Assembly: GCA_027422505.1 (NCBI GenBank)
Contig: JAPQWV010000001.1
Span: 5,084,001-5,148,000, forward strand
Direction of reading: 5' to 3'
DNA: 64,000 bases
DNA from: Craterostigma plantagineum
Lineage: Eukaryota; Streptophyta; Magnoliopsida; Lamiales; Linderniaceae
The translations under genes were made by a program, and so were the position numbers. Under the pieces are notes generated by a model that saw only the letters and a list, made by a program, of their open reading frames with translations, was not told the origin of the DNA and ran no database searches. Below are positions 46,595-60,969 of the stretch, piece after piece (the first letter of the stretch is position 1; every line of letters begins with the position of its first letter).

Positions 46595-49500
46595 CTATTG
46601 AATCCAGTGAGCGAATCGACTCTGATATCTGATCTCCCAACCGGCAACTCGATCACTACGATACGTGAACCACCACGGATGTAAGGTGGGCATAGGAAAA
46701 TCTGGAGCCAAATTAAGTCTGATGTAATGCTGATAATCATTCCCAAGGTGCGCCATGACGATCGTACGGGTCGGTCCACGAGCAGTCCGACCGGCCCGCA
46801 GCGGCAATATTGTGTTCGAGAACGCGTTGATGTTCCTCCCATTGCCGTACCCGTATAGGACAATTACAGCGTTCCAAATAGTCGCCACAACCCACAGATC
46901 ACACGGTGTCATCATCCAGTGGTTCGCTCCACAAGGGCCCCATCCCAGCGTATACGATCCAACGCAGTTTCAAGTGAATCACCATAGTACAGTGCCGAGT
47001 AGCGACTCCAATGGGCCGCGAGTTCGTTCGCGACGTTATTCCTGACGGTGATCCATTCCTCCTCGTCATCGTAAACATGGGACGCGACCACGCGAAATTC
47101 ACAGTTGCCGTCAGCCACCACATTCTTATAGGTAACTATATACGGATGGATGACTGATGTTACGTGGTTGGCCAACTGGGTGTGGGAGAAGTCCGCTTCA
47201 CCTGTAGAACTCTATTTTCAGGATTAGATGTGCACCCGTGTTTGAACAAATTTACGATTAAGAGATAGTAGTACATGTCTCCGTAGTAGATCGAGACCGC
47301 TTCACAGACGAGGATGACGTGCGACCCTGACTGCTACGACTGGTACTGTTGCGCCCTCCGCTGCGTCCACCCCTTGGGATTGAGTACTCCCAAGCACTTC
47401 GATCCCGCTTCGTCGAGTTTTTCTTCTTCGGCCGACCTTTTACAGACGTCTTAACATCAGGCTCATTCCACTCACGTGCGTCGGGGTACAGGTGTTCGTG
47501 GACGACTCGATGGAGGCCACGCATAACGGCAATATCACGGGTTTCTGCCTCACGCACGAGGTCGTATAAGTAATCCCGATCAGAAATACCGGGAATTACT
47601 CCATCGTCGATCGTGAGTGTCCTCCAGAAGTCGTGCAAGCACTCTGCAGCAACTGGGTAGTTGTTGTCGACACATTGCTGGAGCTCGCACGCACATGGGA
47701 GATGGGAGGTACGTCGTACCACACATCCGCACGCGGAGTACACCTCATCCGACAACTCTTTGGCACGCATCAACTCAGTTCCTATTATAGATATTAAATA
47801 GTGTGAAACCCTGTACAATATCGTGTAGAATGGAAATCTTGAGTTCCCAATAGGTCGTTTCGAGCGGGACTCCTCCAATGCATGCATGTCAACATAAAAC
47901 AATTATTAGATAAGTATTTCGTTTGACACGTAATAATAATTAATTTACCTTTCTTATGCGATTCAGTTGGTTCTGAATCTGGTCGTGCACCTTCACCCAC
48001 ACGGTGTCAAGAGATCCAGTGGCCGAGTTCAGCCATTGCTTCAGCTCGCTGTGAGCACTCTCCACACGACATGTAGTGGTGTTCCCGAAATGAAGCACCT
48101 GGTTCGTCCAAGCTTTGGCGAACTTCTCCTTATGCACCAACCATGTCTGCTCAACGTACTTGACGATAGCGGAGTCGGCTACCCAACGCAGACGCATGTC
48201 AGTCACTGCCTGCTCGTACGCGTCTATCGTCGGAGCTTCCATGACTGCTTTCCAAGCCTTATGCGTGAAGTGAACTACTGTCTTTTTGTTCTTCCCCGTC
48301 GTCCAATAAACTTTGTTCTCCACGTCCTTATAGATATGCCACGTGCACAACATATGGTGAGAATCCGGAAATACTTCCTCTACGGGTCGAAGAAGGCCCA
48401 ACTCACGATCAGTCACAATCGCCGAAGGGTAGACACCTGGCCCCAAAATATCCCGAAGGGACTGCAACACCCACTCATAACTTCTCTCTGTCTCGTCCTC
48501 CATAATGGCAAACTCACAAAGGAAGTTTTGATTACAGGGAGTCATCCCTATAATCTCAACTAGAGGCATCTTGTACCTGTTGGTCTTGTACGTAGAATCG
48601 ATCCCAATGAAGTACGGATATGTCCTCACCAGTGCAAGTGAGTCCGAGTGTGCGAGAAAAAACATGCGTCAGCGCATTAGTCTCGTCGTCTCCCAGGGCT
48701 TGAACATAATATCCGACGTGTCTGGCCTGGTGCATCAACTGGCTCACCACGTCTCGGCCCTCAGAATAGTCTTTCTTCAAACGATCTCTGTAATTATATA
48801 TGTGCCTTATCGTCGCGTTATCTTCTGCGTGTCGAGGACATCGTCGAGAGGATATGAGCTGGTTTCGCCTGCGCAGCAGTCATTTCCTCTACAACCTTCA
48901 TTGCCTGGCGACTTAACCCACTAGTCTGGCAATGTCCCTCGGGATACTGTATCAGGGGGTGATTGTGCGTGGATTTATCAGGTGGGCCCGTACGAATGTA
49001 CCATTCCCTAGTCATTGGATCCTCCTGAGCTATGACTAGAAAAGGACACCTGCACTTGTTCGACTTTGAAACCCTCTCCAATTCGTTCTTTCGCCCAGTT
49101 AATTGCTTCCACGTCGGTCTCAAATCGACCTCCTACGCGAAAATGCTCACAGTCTACCCCGTCGCCGATCTCATCGTCTGCAAAAAACAAAAATTTACGG
49201 AGCCGAAATACAATTTCGGCTACTTTAAGCACCGACCGTTTCGGTCGGGACAGTTCCGACCAAAACACGATTTCGGTCGGGACAGTTCCGACCGAAACAT
49301 GATTCCGGTCGGTTCAGTCCCGACCGATGAACCGACCGAAACATTACTTCGGTCGTAACAGTCCCGACCGAAAATTTTTTTTGGTCACCTCAAGGCCCGA
49401 CCGAAATTATTTTTCGGTCCGGCATTGAAGTGACCGAAATTGTGATTCGGTCGGGACTTTCCGGCCGAAATTATGTTTCGGTCGGGACTTTTTTGGATCG

Positions 49501-49601
49501 ATTCCGAATCAAGTTCGATGATTCATCTATGTACGAACGAATTTTACGAGAATTTGCTTACCAGTCGTGCGAATAAACCCTTTTTTCTTTCGTCGATCCA
49601 T
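46595..49601 (-). pseudogene. mudrA-like: MULE transposase (MURA-like) with C-terminal OTU protease domain, frameshifted
   Basis: Segments on the minus strand: exon 1 49562-49601 (MDRRKKKGFIRTT, donor GTAAGC); FAR1/WRKY-GCM-like DNA-binding region 49180-48830 (CEHFRVGGRFET, KCRCPFLVI, HNHPL); catalytic MULE domain 48840-47950 (PYFIGIDSTYKTNRYKMPL, IVTDRELGL, LCTWHIYKD); C-terminal SWIM-type region 47880-47258 (CGCVVRRTSHLPCACEL, GRPKKKNSTKR); OTU domain 47220-46595 with the catalytic DGNC (VVADGNCEFRVVA) and a histidine region near the end. Frame changes near 49070, 48830, 48660 and 46950 prevent a full product. OTU and Ulp1 proteases are known passengers of plant MULEs. The gene starts in the right inverted repeat, mirroring the PMD gene. 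Confidence 0.87.
49199..49495. repeat. Palindromic CCGAAAT/ATTTCGG array in transposase intron 1
   Basis: About eight units of GACCGAAA(A/C)... ...TTTCGGTCGGGAC spaced about 30-35 bases, longer than the array at the other end and with the same core. Confidence 0.88.
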
Positions 49602-49780
49602 TGCGATTTGAACGTATTTTTTGTTTTGTTTGAGTCTGATTTGAATGTTTGATTGCGATATGAAAATTGTTGCCTAGAAAAGGATTTTAAATAAAAAATT
49701 TTATTCAAAGGGCAAAATTGTCTTTTTTCAACCCTTTAGGGGGCGGTGACTAGGAAAAAGGGGGCGGTGAATAGCAATCT
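49470..49780 (-). repeat. Right long terminal inverted repeat of the MULE
   Basis: Inverse counterpart of 43542-43850, including the first exon and donor of the transposase gene. Confidence 0.85.
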
Positions 49781-50097
49781 TGTTATAAAATATTATAATG
49801 ATTACGTATTTTATTAATTACGATTATAGTAGTATTAGAGAGATAACTAGAGAGATAATAACTTCTTTATTAATACTTTTTCTTACAATTTACACAACCC
49901 CAAATCACATATTTATACTACTACAAATTCACTATTACACCTAAAATTTACAACATTTATTATAATTATACACATCATCTATCAATTAATACACATCTAA
50001 TTTTTACAACATTCAATACAATACCTCCAAATATAATAGTTCAATAACAATACAAAAACATCCACATCTTAATATTATTTCTTAATATTCATAATAC
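49781..50097 (-). repeat. 3' LTR of the young copia
   Basis: Starts TGTTATAAAATATT and ends TTCATAATA in plus-strand reading; matches 55253-55569. Confidence 0.93.
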
Positions 50098-50294
50098 TCC
50101 CCCTTGGATGTTTTTCAAAGAATATGCCTCGTTAAAACCTTATTAGGAAAAACCCAGTGGGATAAAAACCTAATGAAGGAAAAAGAGTACATCATTCTTT
50201 AGATACGCTTTTTAGTTGTTGCCTCATTAAAAACCTTACTAGGAAAACCCAGTGGGAAAAACCATAGTGAAGGAAAAAAGAGTGCAACGCGTAT

Positions 50295-53200
50295 TTACTC
50301 CCCCTGATGAGAATATCCTTTAAGATCTCTAAGTTTTCGGACTCCAATTGAATATACCAAATTTTCAAAAATTCTTGGAGGAAGTGCCTTAGTAAATAGG
50401 TCAGCAAGATTTTCACTTGATCGAACTTGTTGTACATCAATATCACCATTTTTCTGAAGTTCATGCGTAAAGAAAAATTTTGGTGATATGTGTTTTGTTC
50501 TATCACCTTTGATGTAACCTTCCTTCAATTGAGCTATACATGATGTATTATCTTCAAATAATGTTGTAGAAGGTAATTTCTCAATAGATAGTCCACAAGT
50601 GTCTTGAATGTGTTGAATAATAGATCTTAACCAAACACATTCTCGACTAGCCTCGTGAATCGCTAATATTTCAGCATGATTTGAAGAAGTAGCAATTAAG
50701 GTTTGTTTAACCGATCGCCATGAAATAGCTGTACCTCCATGTGTAAATAAGTAACCTGTTTGCGATCGTCCATTATGCGGATCAGATAGAAATCCCGCAT
50801 CTGCATATCCAACTAAACTTGATTGTGAATCATTCGAATAAAATAATCCCGCATCCGTAGTTCCTTGAAGATAACGGAATATTTGTTTGATCCCATTCCA
50901 ATGTCGTCTAGTTGGTGAAGAACTATATCTTGCCAATAAATTTACTGCAAATGCTATATCTGGTCTAGTATGACTTGTAAGATACATTAATGCTCCAATA
51001 GCACTAAGATATGGAACTTCAGCACCAAGTATTTCTTCATTATCATCGCATGGTCTGAACGGATCTTTATTCACATCAAGAGATCGTACTATCATTGGGG
51101 TAGTTAATGGATGTGCTTTGTCCATATAAAATCTTTTCAAGATCTTCTTTGTATACGTCTCTTGATGGACAAATATGCCATTGCTTAAATATTCAATTTG
51201 TAGTCCGAGACAAAATTTCGTTCTTCCGAGATCTTTCATTTCGAATTCTCGTTTCAAACATGTAATAGCTTTAGTTAACTCTTGATGAGTTCCAATAATA
51301 TTTAAATCATCAACATAAACAGCAATGATGACAAATTCATTTCCACTTCTTCTCATGAAGATACAAGGGCATGTTTGATCATTTTTATACCCCTCTTTTA
51401 GTAAATAATCACTTAAACGATTATACCACATGCGCCCTGATTGTTTTAATCCGTAGAGCGATTTATTCAGCTTTATTGAGTACTCATTTCGAGATCCTGA
51501 ATTTTCAGGCAAACGAAATCCCTCAGGGAGTTTCATGTATATGTCACTATCGAGTGATCCATATAAATACACAATGACAACATCCATAAGATGCATATCG
51601 AGCCTTTCACGTACTGCCAGACTAATTAGATAACGAAAAGTTGTTGCATCCACCACAGGAGAATAAGTCTCTTCGTAATCAATGCCAGGTCTTTGTGAAA
51701 AACCTTGTGCAACAAGCCGTGCTTTGTATCTCACAATTTCACCGTTTTCATTTTTCTTTCTAATGAAAACCCATTTATATCCAACCGGCTTTACATTTTC
51801 TGGTATACGAACCACGGGTCCAAATACTTTTCGTTTCTCAAGTGATTTTAATTCTGCCTCGATTGCATCTTTCCATTTTGGCCAGTCACTTCTTTGTCGA
51901 CATTCATTTATAGATTTAGGTTCATGATCCTCATTTTCATTAATCTCATGTAGCGCTACATTAAATGAGAAAACATCGTCAACGTTGACTTCATCTCGGT
52001 TCCATCTTATTCCATTATGGGCATAATTTATTGAGATCTCTTCATTTTCAATATTTTCACAACTTTCAGGTACCTGATCAGATTCATTTATGCCCATAGA
52101 ATCTCTTAGAGTTGACGTGTCCTCGATTTGACCATCTATTTTATTTGCTCCTTTTCTTTTACGAGGATTCTTGTCTTTGGATCCCGAGGGCCTACCACGT
52201 TTTAACTGTGGTTTCGGCTCAATTTTATTATTAGAAATATCAATAGAAGTATCAATTCTGACAGGAGCATTAACAGCTGGTATATGCGATTTAGTCACCT
52301 TTTTCTGGTCAGTAAAACTGTCTGGCAATTGATTTGCTAAATTTTGTAAATGAATTATCTTTTGAACTTCAAGTTCACATTCTTTTGTACGAGGATCAAA
52401 ATGAGCCAATGATAATTCATTCCAACTAATATCTTTAATCAGCTGTTTATTTTCTTTATCTCCCCCTAATGTTGGAAATTTTGATTCATCAAAATGACAG
52501 TCGGCAAATCGAGCCGTAAATAAATCTCCTGTCAATGGTTCTAAATATTTTAGTATTGACTTAGATTCAAATCCAACATATATTCCCAATCGTCTTTGAG
52601 GTCCCATTTTAGTGCGTTGTGGTGGAGCAATTGGGACATATACTGCACATCCAAAAATTCTCAGATGGGAAATATCTGGTTCCTGACCGAAAACCATTTG
52701 TAATGGGGAAACATTATGATAACTTGTGGGTCGAATGCGAATAAGTGATGCTGCATGCAAAATAGCATATCCCCAACATGATAAGGGAAGCTTCGACTTC
52801 ATTAATAATGGTCTTGCTATTAATTGTAATCTTTTTATTAATGATTCCGCAAGTCCATTTTGAGTATGCACATGTGCTACGGGATGTTCAACATCAATCC
52901 CAATAGACATACAATATTCATTAAATGCTTTAGAGGTGAATTCACCAGCATTGTCAAGACGTATTTTCTTAATTGGATAATCAGGAAAGTGTGCCCGTAG
53001 TCGAATTAACTGAGCAAGCAGTCTAGCAAACGCAACATTGCGTGTTGATAATAATGATACATGTGACCATTTAGTTGATGCATCAATTAAAACCATGAAG
53101 TATCTAAATGGACCACATGATGAATTGGTCCACAAATGTCGCCTTGAATACGTTCTAAAAACGTAATAGATTCATTCTTCAATTTTACTTGTGATGGTCT

Positions 53201-53768
53201 AGCGATTAACTTTCCTTTCGAGCAAGCATCACATGATAACTCATTGGATTGAATAATCTTCTTATTTTTTAAAGTGTGTCCGCATGAGTTCTCAATTATT
53301 CTTCGCATCATAGTTGAACCGGGATGGCCTAACCGGTCATGCCACACCACAAATAAATCATTGTTTATAAAATTCGACTCAAAATCGTATTAATATACGC
53401 ATAGTATAACCCGGAAGATAATGCGGACAATTTTTCCATAACACATTTTTTATTTAAAATCACATTTGTGATTTGAAGGTATTCATTATCACCTTCTTTT
53501 GAAGTCTCAATATGATATCCGTTTTTACGGATGTCTTTGAAACTCAATAAGTTTCTATGAGACTTCGAGATGCATTTTCAATATGCAATTTTGTTCCTCC
53601 GGATAATAAGATATTTGCTCTTCCAGAGCCTTCAATCAATTTTGTAATACCCGAAATAGTATTAACATTTGCTTCTTGAGTAATCAATCGGATGAAATAT
53701 TTCTTATCCGTGAGTATTGTGTGAGTTGTTGCGCTGTCCAGAAGACATATATCTCCACCTGTGTTCAT
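50295..53768 (-). pseudogene. pol: Copia Pol: protease, integrase, RT and RNase H
   Basis: Protease LLDSATTHTIL (about 53740, Ala replacing the usual Gly of DSGAT), pre-integrase VWHDRLGHPG with the CDAC zinc residues (53090-53350), integrase core with IRLDNAGEF and HTQNGLAESLIKR (from 53100), RT with YGLKQSGRMWYNRL and AVYVDDLNIIGT (about 51320), RNase H with GTAISWRSVKQ. A single 946-codon frame covers 53135-50295. Upstream, the frame changes near 53566, 53350 and 53120, so Pol is not fully open although the LTRs are nearly identical. Confidence 0.9.
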
Positions 53769-53910
53769 CCCTCAAGAAAATAATAAAACACATTATTTAT
53801 TAATTATAAAATTCATGATAATACAGCACACATGCGTACATAATATTCAGGATAATACATAAACAGCACACGTTCATAAAATATCAATACGATACACAAT
53901 ATTAGGTCTT

Positions 53911-54918
53911 TTATTCATTATGATCGACGAGAAAATCTTCAAGATTCATGTGGGGAATATCGTCGAGGTTGAGATTAGAACCTCCCTCATCTTGGACAAA
54001 GTTTGTCTCAACTTTCTTCCCCTTTTCAAGCGATTTTTGATATAGCTCAACAAGATGTTTTGCCACACGACAAGTACGAGCATAATGACCTTTCATACCA
54101 CAACGAGAACATGGTTCATCGAATCGCCTTTTTGATTGTTCGCCGATTTCCTCTTTGTTTTCATTTTTCCTTTTCTGATGAAAATTATCATAATTACCAT
54201 AATGCTGTCGGCTACGGCCACGACCTCGGCCACGACCACGACCACCTCCACGACCTCGATTATTATTCCTGCCACGACCGCGAAAGCTATTGCCTCGTTC
54301 ACTTTGATAAGTGTTCATATTGACTTCCGGAATGGGAGCAGAGCCCGTTGGTCGTGACTGATGGTTCTTCAATAATAACTCATTATTTTGTTCAGCAACG
54401 AGGAGACAAGAAATTAATTCTGAATATTTCTTAAAACCCTTTTCACGATATTGTTGTTGTAACAACAAATTCGTTGCATGGAATGTGGTGAACGTTTTCT
54501 CCATCATACTTACTTCTGTAACTTCCTGTCCACACAATCTTAATTGAGAAGTAATTCTGAACATAGCAGAATTATAATCACTTACAGATTTATAATCTTG
54601 GAACCGTAAGTTTGTCCATTCATATTGGACATTTGGTAGGATCACAGTCCTCTGATGGTCGTACCTTTCTTTTAGATTTGTCCACAAAACAAGTGGATCT
54701 TTCACAGTGAGATATTCCACCTTTAGACTTTCATGAAGGTGGTGACGGAGAAATATCATGGCCTTGGCCTTGTCTTGGCTCGATGCCGTATTACCAGCTT
54801 GTATAGTATTTCCAAGACCTTTCGATTCAAGGTGGATATCGGCATCCAAAATCCATGACAAATAGTTTTTGCCCGTGATATCCAGAGCAACAATATCAAG
54901 CTTTTGAAGATTCGACAT
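53911..54918 (-). CDS. gag: Copia Gag protein
   Basis: Intact 335-codon frame. Residues about 10-190 form the copia-type gag domain (GKNYLSWILDADIHL, LWTNLKERYDHQ). Residues 205-240 are an Arg-Gly rich nucleic-acid-binding stretch. A CCHC knuckle CSRCGMKGHYARTC follows (about 278). It ends at TAA 142 bases before the protease frame; the gap contains no coding sequence. Confidence 0.9.
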   Translation of the reverse strand: MSNLQKLDIVALDITGKNYLSWILDADIHLESKGLGNTIQAGNTASSQDKAKAMIFLRHHLHESLKVEYLTVKDPLVLWTNLKERYDHQRTVILPNVQYEWTNLRFQDYKSVSDYNSAMFRITSQLRLCGQEVTEVSMMEKTFTTFHATNLLLQQQYREKGFKKYSELISCLLVAEQNNELLLKNHQSRPTGSAPIPEVNMNTYQSERGNSFRGRGRNNNRGRGGGRGRGRGRGRSRQHYGNYDNFHQKRKNENKEEIGEQSKRRFDEPCSRCGMKGHYARTCRVAKHLVELYQKSLEKGKKVETNFVQDEGGSNLNLDDIPHMNLEDFLVDHNE

Positions 54919-55252
54919 TTTACTATCACAGAATAAACAATTGGTTAAGAAAAATAGTTCGAAGCGTAAATAAAATTAACCTTATTGTGATAAAGTAAAA
55001 AGTCAAAAAAAATAAAATGGCATAATATTAAAAGTCAACGGCCCAGCTAGGATTCGAAATCTGGTGCTCACGCCACAAGTTTGTGGGGGTTACCGCGAGA
55101 GCTAGCGGGCTTTTTGTGTTGTAAGATATGAAAATAAAATGTTTATATTATACCGTGGCGTGATGACGTCGGCGAAATTCAAATGGTCGGAACACGTGCT
55201 CGAGTGATGAAGTCGGCGAACCTCGGTTGGTTAGAGCCTCGTGCTGATAACG

Positions 55253-55569
55253 TGTTATAAAATATTATAATGATTACGTATTTTATTAATTACGATTATA
55301 GTAGTATTAGAGAGATAACTAGAGAGATAATAACTTCTTTATTAATACTTTTTCTTACAATTTACACAACCCCAAATCACATATTTATACTACTACAAAT
55401 TCACTATTACACCTAAAATTTACAACATTTATTATAGTTATACACATCATCTATCAATTAATACACATCTAATTTTTACAACATTCAATACAATACCTCC
55501 AAATATCAATAATTCAATAACAATACAAAAACATCCACATCTTAATATTATTTCTTAATATTCATAATA
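55253..55569 (-). repeat. 5' LTR of the young copia
   Basis: Right-hand repeat, adjoining the primer-binding site; matches 49781-50097. Confidence 0.93.
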
Positions 55570-55583
55570 AATCTATTATTTAT

Positions 55584-56500
55584 GGGAAGATATACCTATT
55601 TATTATTTACGATTATGTACTAAAACAACCCTAACAGTTGATTTGTCAAAGGGATGTATAGCAACTCTCTTCAGATACTGTTTGTGGGATTTAAAATATT
55701 AGATATTTAATCCAACAATCTACTATATACATTATTTAGCAATATAATCATAATCATACGATGCCGCAATTTTTTTAAAAAAAAAATCAAAATTAAAGAG
55801 AAAAAAAAAAAAGGAAAGAGAACCATCAGAAACCAAAATTTATCCCCAGAAGCTCAAAGCTATGGTACGGTCCGCATCATGGTTTGAAGCTTTCAATGAA
55901 GAAAAGCTCCCATCACGTGGTTCTCCACCAAATTATCCACATAAAAAGTATAATTTTTTTTTTTAAAAAAAAAGGCAAGGATGATAATCGAATCGAAAGA
56001 AACAGGCTCAGAGTTCGTATGGGTATGAGAAATAATCATCACTCGATCTATCGATCGTCGGAGTGGTGCATGACATTCTCTAAGATCTCATCAAAGCCCT
56101 CCCAAAAAAAACAGCAGTTGAAACAAAATCGAACGAAGCCCTAATTGCTGAAGCTGCGAATCTCTCTGGTGAAGAAAACAACGTATATATATTGGGGGAG
56201 TCGGCGTCAAGGGTTGAGTTGAGCTTGAGCCCTAATTGTGTGAAAATACGGTTACAACCTTTATGTTTACTCGGCCCATTTAGTGATCGAGCCCGGCCCG
56301 ATAAAAGAACATGTTTATCGGAAGGAAACCACGTACGTACGTTACTCTATTCATCATTACATAGAGAAAAATCTTAACAAGAGCGCTAAGTTTCCATTTT
56401 CTTCAAAGCCTTTGGTTTCTTGCAAGAACAGCCATTCACTCACCAACCACATCAAGCCATATATATGTATGATGACAGCCACGAAAGAAGATAAGGCAGT
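55584..56500. other. Intergenic DNA
   Basis: AT-rich with poly-A runs. Short open frames (for example 56192-56377) resemble nothing known. No RNA gene seen. Confidence 0.45.
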
Positions 56501-57285
56501 CAAAGTTCGCCGAAACGGGAACGGACAACGGAACGGATACGAGCGTTCCAGTTCCATTGCATTATCACGGATCGGAAACGGACGTTCCGCTATTTTTCTT
56601 AAATAAATATATAAATATAAATAATTATACATGTAATAATATAAAATAACATAATAAGTTTGTCAGTGTTAAAAATATAATGAATACCTTAAAAAACGTA
56701 ACTTATGAGGTTAAATATCTAAAATTATATATTCGAATCTAATAAATAAGCTATTTCAAGTGATTCTGTACATTCGTAAATATATGATATTAGAATTATA
56801 TAATGTAAATAAATGTTAAATAGTTTATTTACAATTAGATATAATTAATAAATTGAAAGTTGATTTTTTTATTTAAATAAAAAGCTTAAAATATCAAGTT
56901 GGGCCAATTATCTTCATGCCTAATAGACGTTAGTGTAAATTCAAGGCAAAAGAATAATATTGGCCCAGAGAAAATAAACCATTAAGAATAAAATATTCAA
57001 TTTCAATAAAATTCGATCATCTTCTACCTCCCACACCATCACCCATCGCAGTCTAGAAGCTCTGTAACCCTAATATCACTAACTCCAAAAAATCGGCCGT
57101 TAGCACGGATAAAACGCCGTTTTACCCCGTTCCAACTCCGATCCGGCCGTTAAAACGCCGTTCCGGCCGACTTAACGGCCGCGACAAAGCAGAACGTCAA
57201 AAAGCCGGAACTTTGGCACGGAGGCCTTCGTTCCAGTTCCGATGCGGCCGTTCCGGGCGTTTTAGCGGCGTTCCGGCGAACCATG
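56501..57285. mobile_element. Probable non-autonomous hAT-like element rich in AACGG/CCGTT
   Basis: Ends CAAAGTTCGCCG and CGGCGAACCATG are inverted, and both subterminal regions are dense in GAACGG/CCGTTCC (56512-56590; 57080-57275). AT-rich centre. An 8-bp duplication is not evident, so the boundaries are provisional. Confidence 0.5.
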
Positions 57286-57740
57286 AGCACACCGAAGAAG
57301 ATATCGTGAGGAAGAAGAATATTAACAAGGCTTGAACTGAAGGAATACGGCAAAATAATATATACATTATCTCATTACATACATCTATCGTGCGTTTGTC
57401 TATTTTTTATTTGGTGATATGCGTATATTTGTGGAATGAAGTGTAACTTACCAATTTAAACATACTACTTTACCTACTACCCATGTGCTTTAAAACAAAT
57501 TACTTGGATGTATCTTAAAGCCCAATTTAAAGTTGGGCCTGAGGACTGATTTGTGAACATGAAATGAGTTCATGAACCAACACATCACATTAGCTGATGG
57601 AGATGCGACACATGTGTGCTGCTTCACCCAATCTTTTTCATTAAAAAAAGCATACATGTGTCGAAAGTTCCAACATATCATTCCATTACTATATTATAGC
57701 AAAGGGGTGTCGTGTAATATGTATTCAACGCCATCCCCGC
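57286..57740. other. Upstream region of ADH1
   Basis: Intergenic and promoter DNA with no open frame of interest. No clear anaerobic-response motif cluster was identified by eye. Confidence 0.4.
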
Positions 57741-57748
57741 TATAAAAA
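57741..57748 (+). promoter_or_regulatory. TATA box of ADH1
   Basis: TATAAAAA about 100 bases upstream of the ADH1 ATG, in a GC-richer context (CCCCGC before it). Confidence 0.7.
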
Positions 57749-57844
57749 TCCCATCTTTGGGGCATCAACACTCCAATAACCCATCAAAGAGAGCTTTTGG
57801 GAACTACATAAGAGAAAGAAGGAGGAAGAACCATTGACTGAATC

Positions 57845-60647
<2,803 letters not shown>

Positions 60648-60969
60648 ATAATATAGATAGATGGTTTTAGTTTATGGAGTGAAGAAAAGAAGACCTTTTT
60701 GTACAGCTATGAATAAATCATGGGATCTGTGTATCTGTGTGTAATGAAATAATGTATGTTTTTCCTGGGACACTGTCGTGTAATAAACTAGTATGATGCG
60801 CGATTGCTATTACAAATTTTCGTGTTTTTTTCTCTGATAATGATAAATTGGTACCATGAAAAAAATTTGGTACTCATTTGAATAAAAACTGGTAATTCAG
60901 TACCCTGTCGGTATTTTTTTTATATGCAGGTATCTATTAGCCGCAGGTACGCCATATATCACATTTAGG
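60648..60969. other. ADH1 3' UTR and spacer
   Basis: AATAAA-like signals (ATGAATAAATC near 60710; GTAATAAAC near 60780) mark the probable ADH1 poly-A region. Nothing else recognised. Confidence 0.5.

Larger units (their letters stand above)
43542..49780. mobile_element. Mutator-like element (MULE) carrying PMD and transposase-OTU genes
   Basis: Inverted ends GTTACTATTCACCGCC (from 43546) and its counterpart GATTGCTATTCACCGCC (ending 49779), followed by a second CACCGCCCCCTAAAGG-type block; similarity continues inward for about 300 bp, past a promoter and a first coding exon. Inside: a PMD gene (+), an AT minisatellite, and a MURA-like transposase with OTU domain (-), pointing at each other. 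If the copia at 49781-55569 is removed, the flanks TTAATTAT (43534-43541) and TTATTTAT (55576-55583) agree at 7 of 8 positions, a plausible aged target duplication. Confidence 0.88.
49781..55569 (-). mobile_element. Young Ty1/copia retrotransposon nested at the MULE tip
   Basis: LTRs 49781-50097 and 55253-55569 (317 bp each, only about three differences by eye) and a 5-bp target duplication AATCT (49776-49780, 55570-55574). Coding is on the minus strand. The primer site, inverse of CTCGTGCTGATAACG, abuts the right LTR (55238-55252), and the polypurine tract (inverse of CTCCCCCTTGG, 50098-50108) abuts the left LTR. LTR tips are TG and TA rather than TG and CA. Confidence 0.95.

Noticed and set aside
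47967..48563. 198-codon plus frame opposite the MULE transposase
   Set aside because: Antisense shadow of the catalytic domain.
54003..54357. Plus-strand frames with His/Asp or Thr runs opposite copia gag
   Set aside because: Complement of the Arg-Gly rich gag region; low complexity only.
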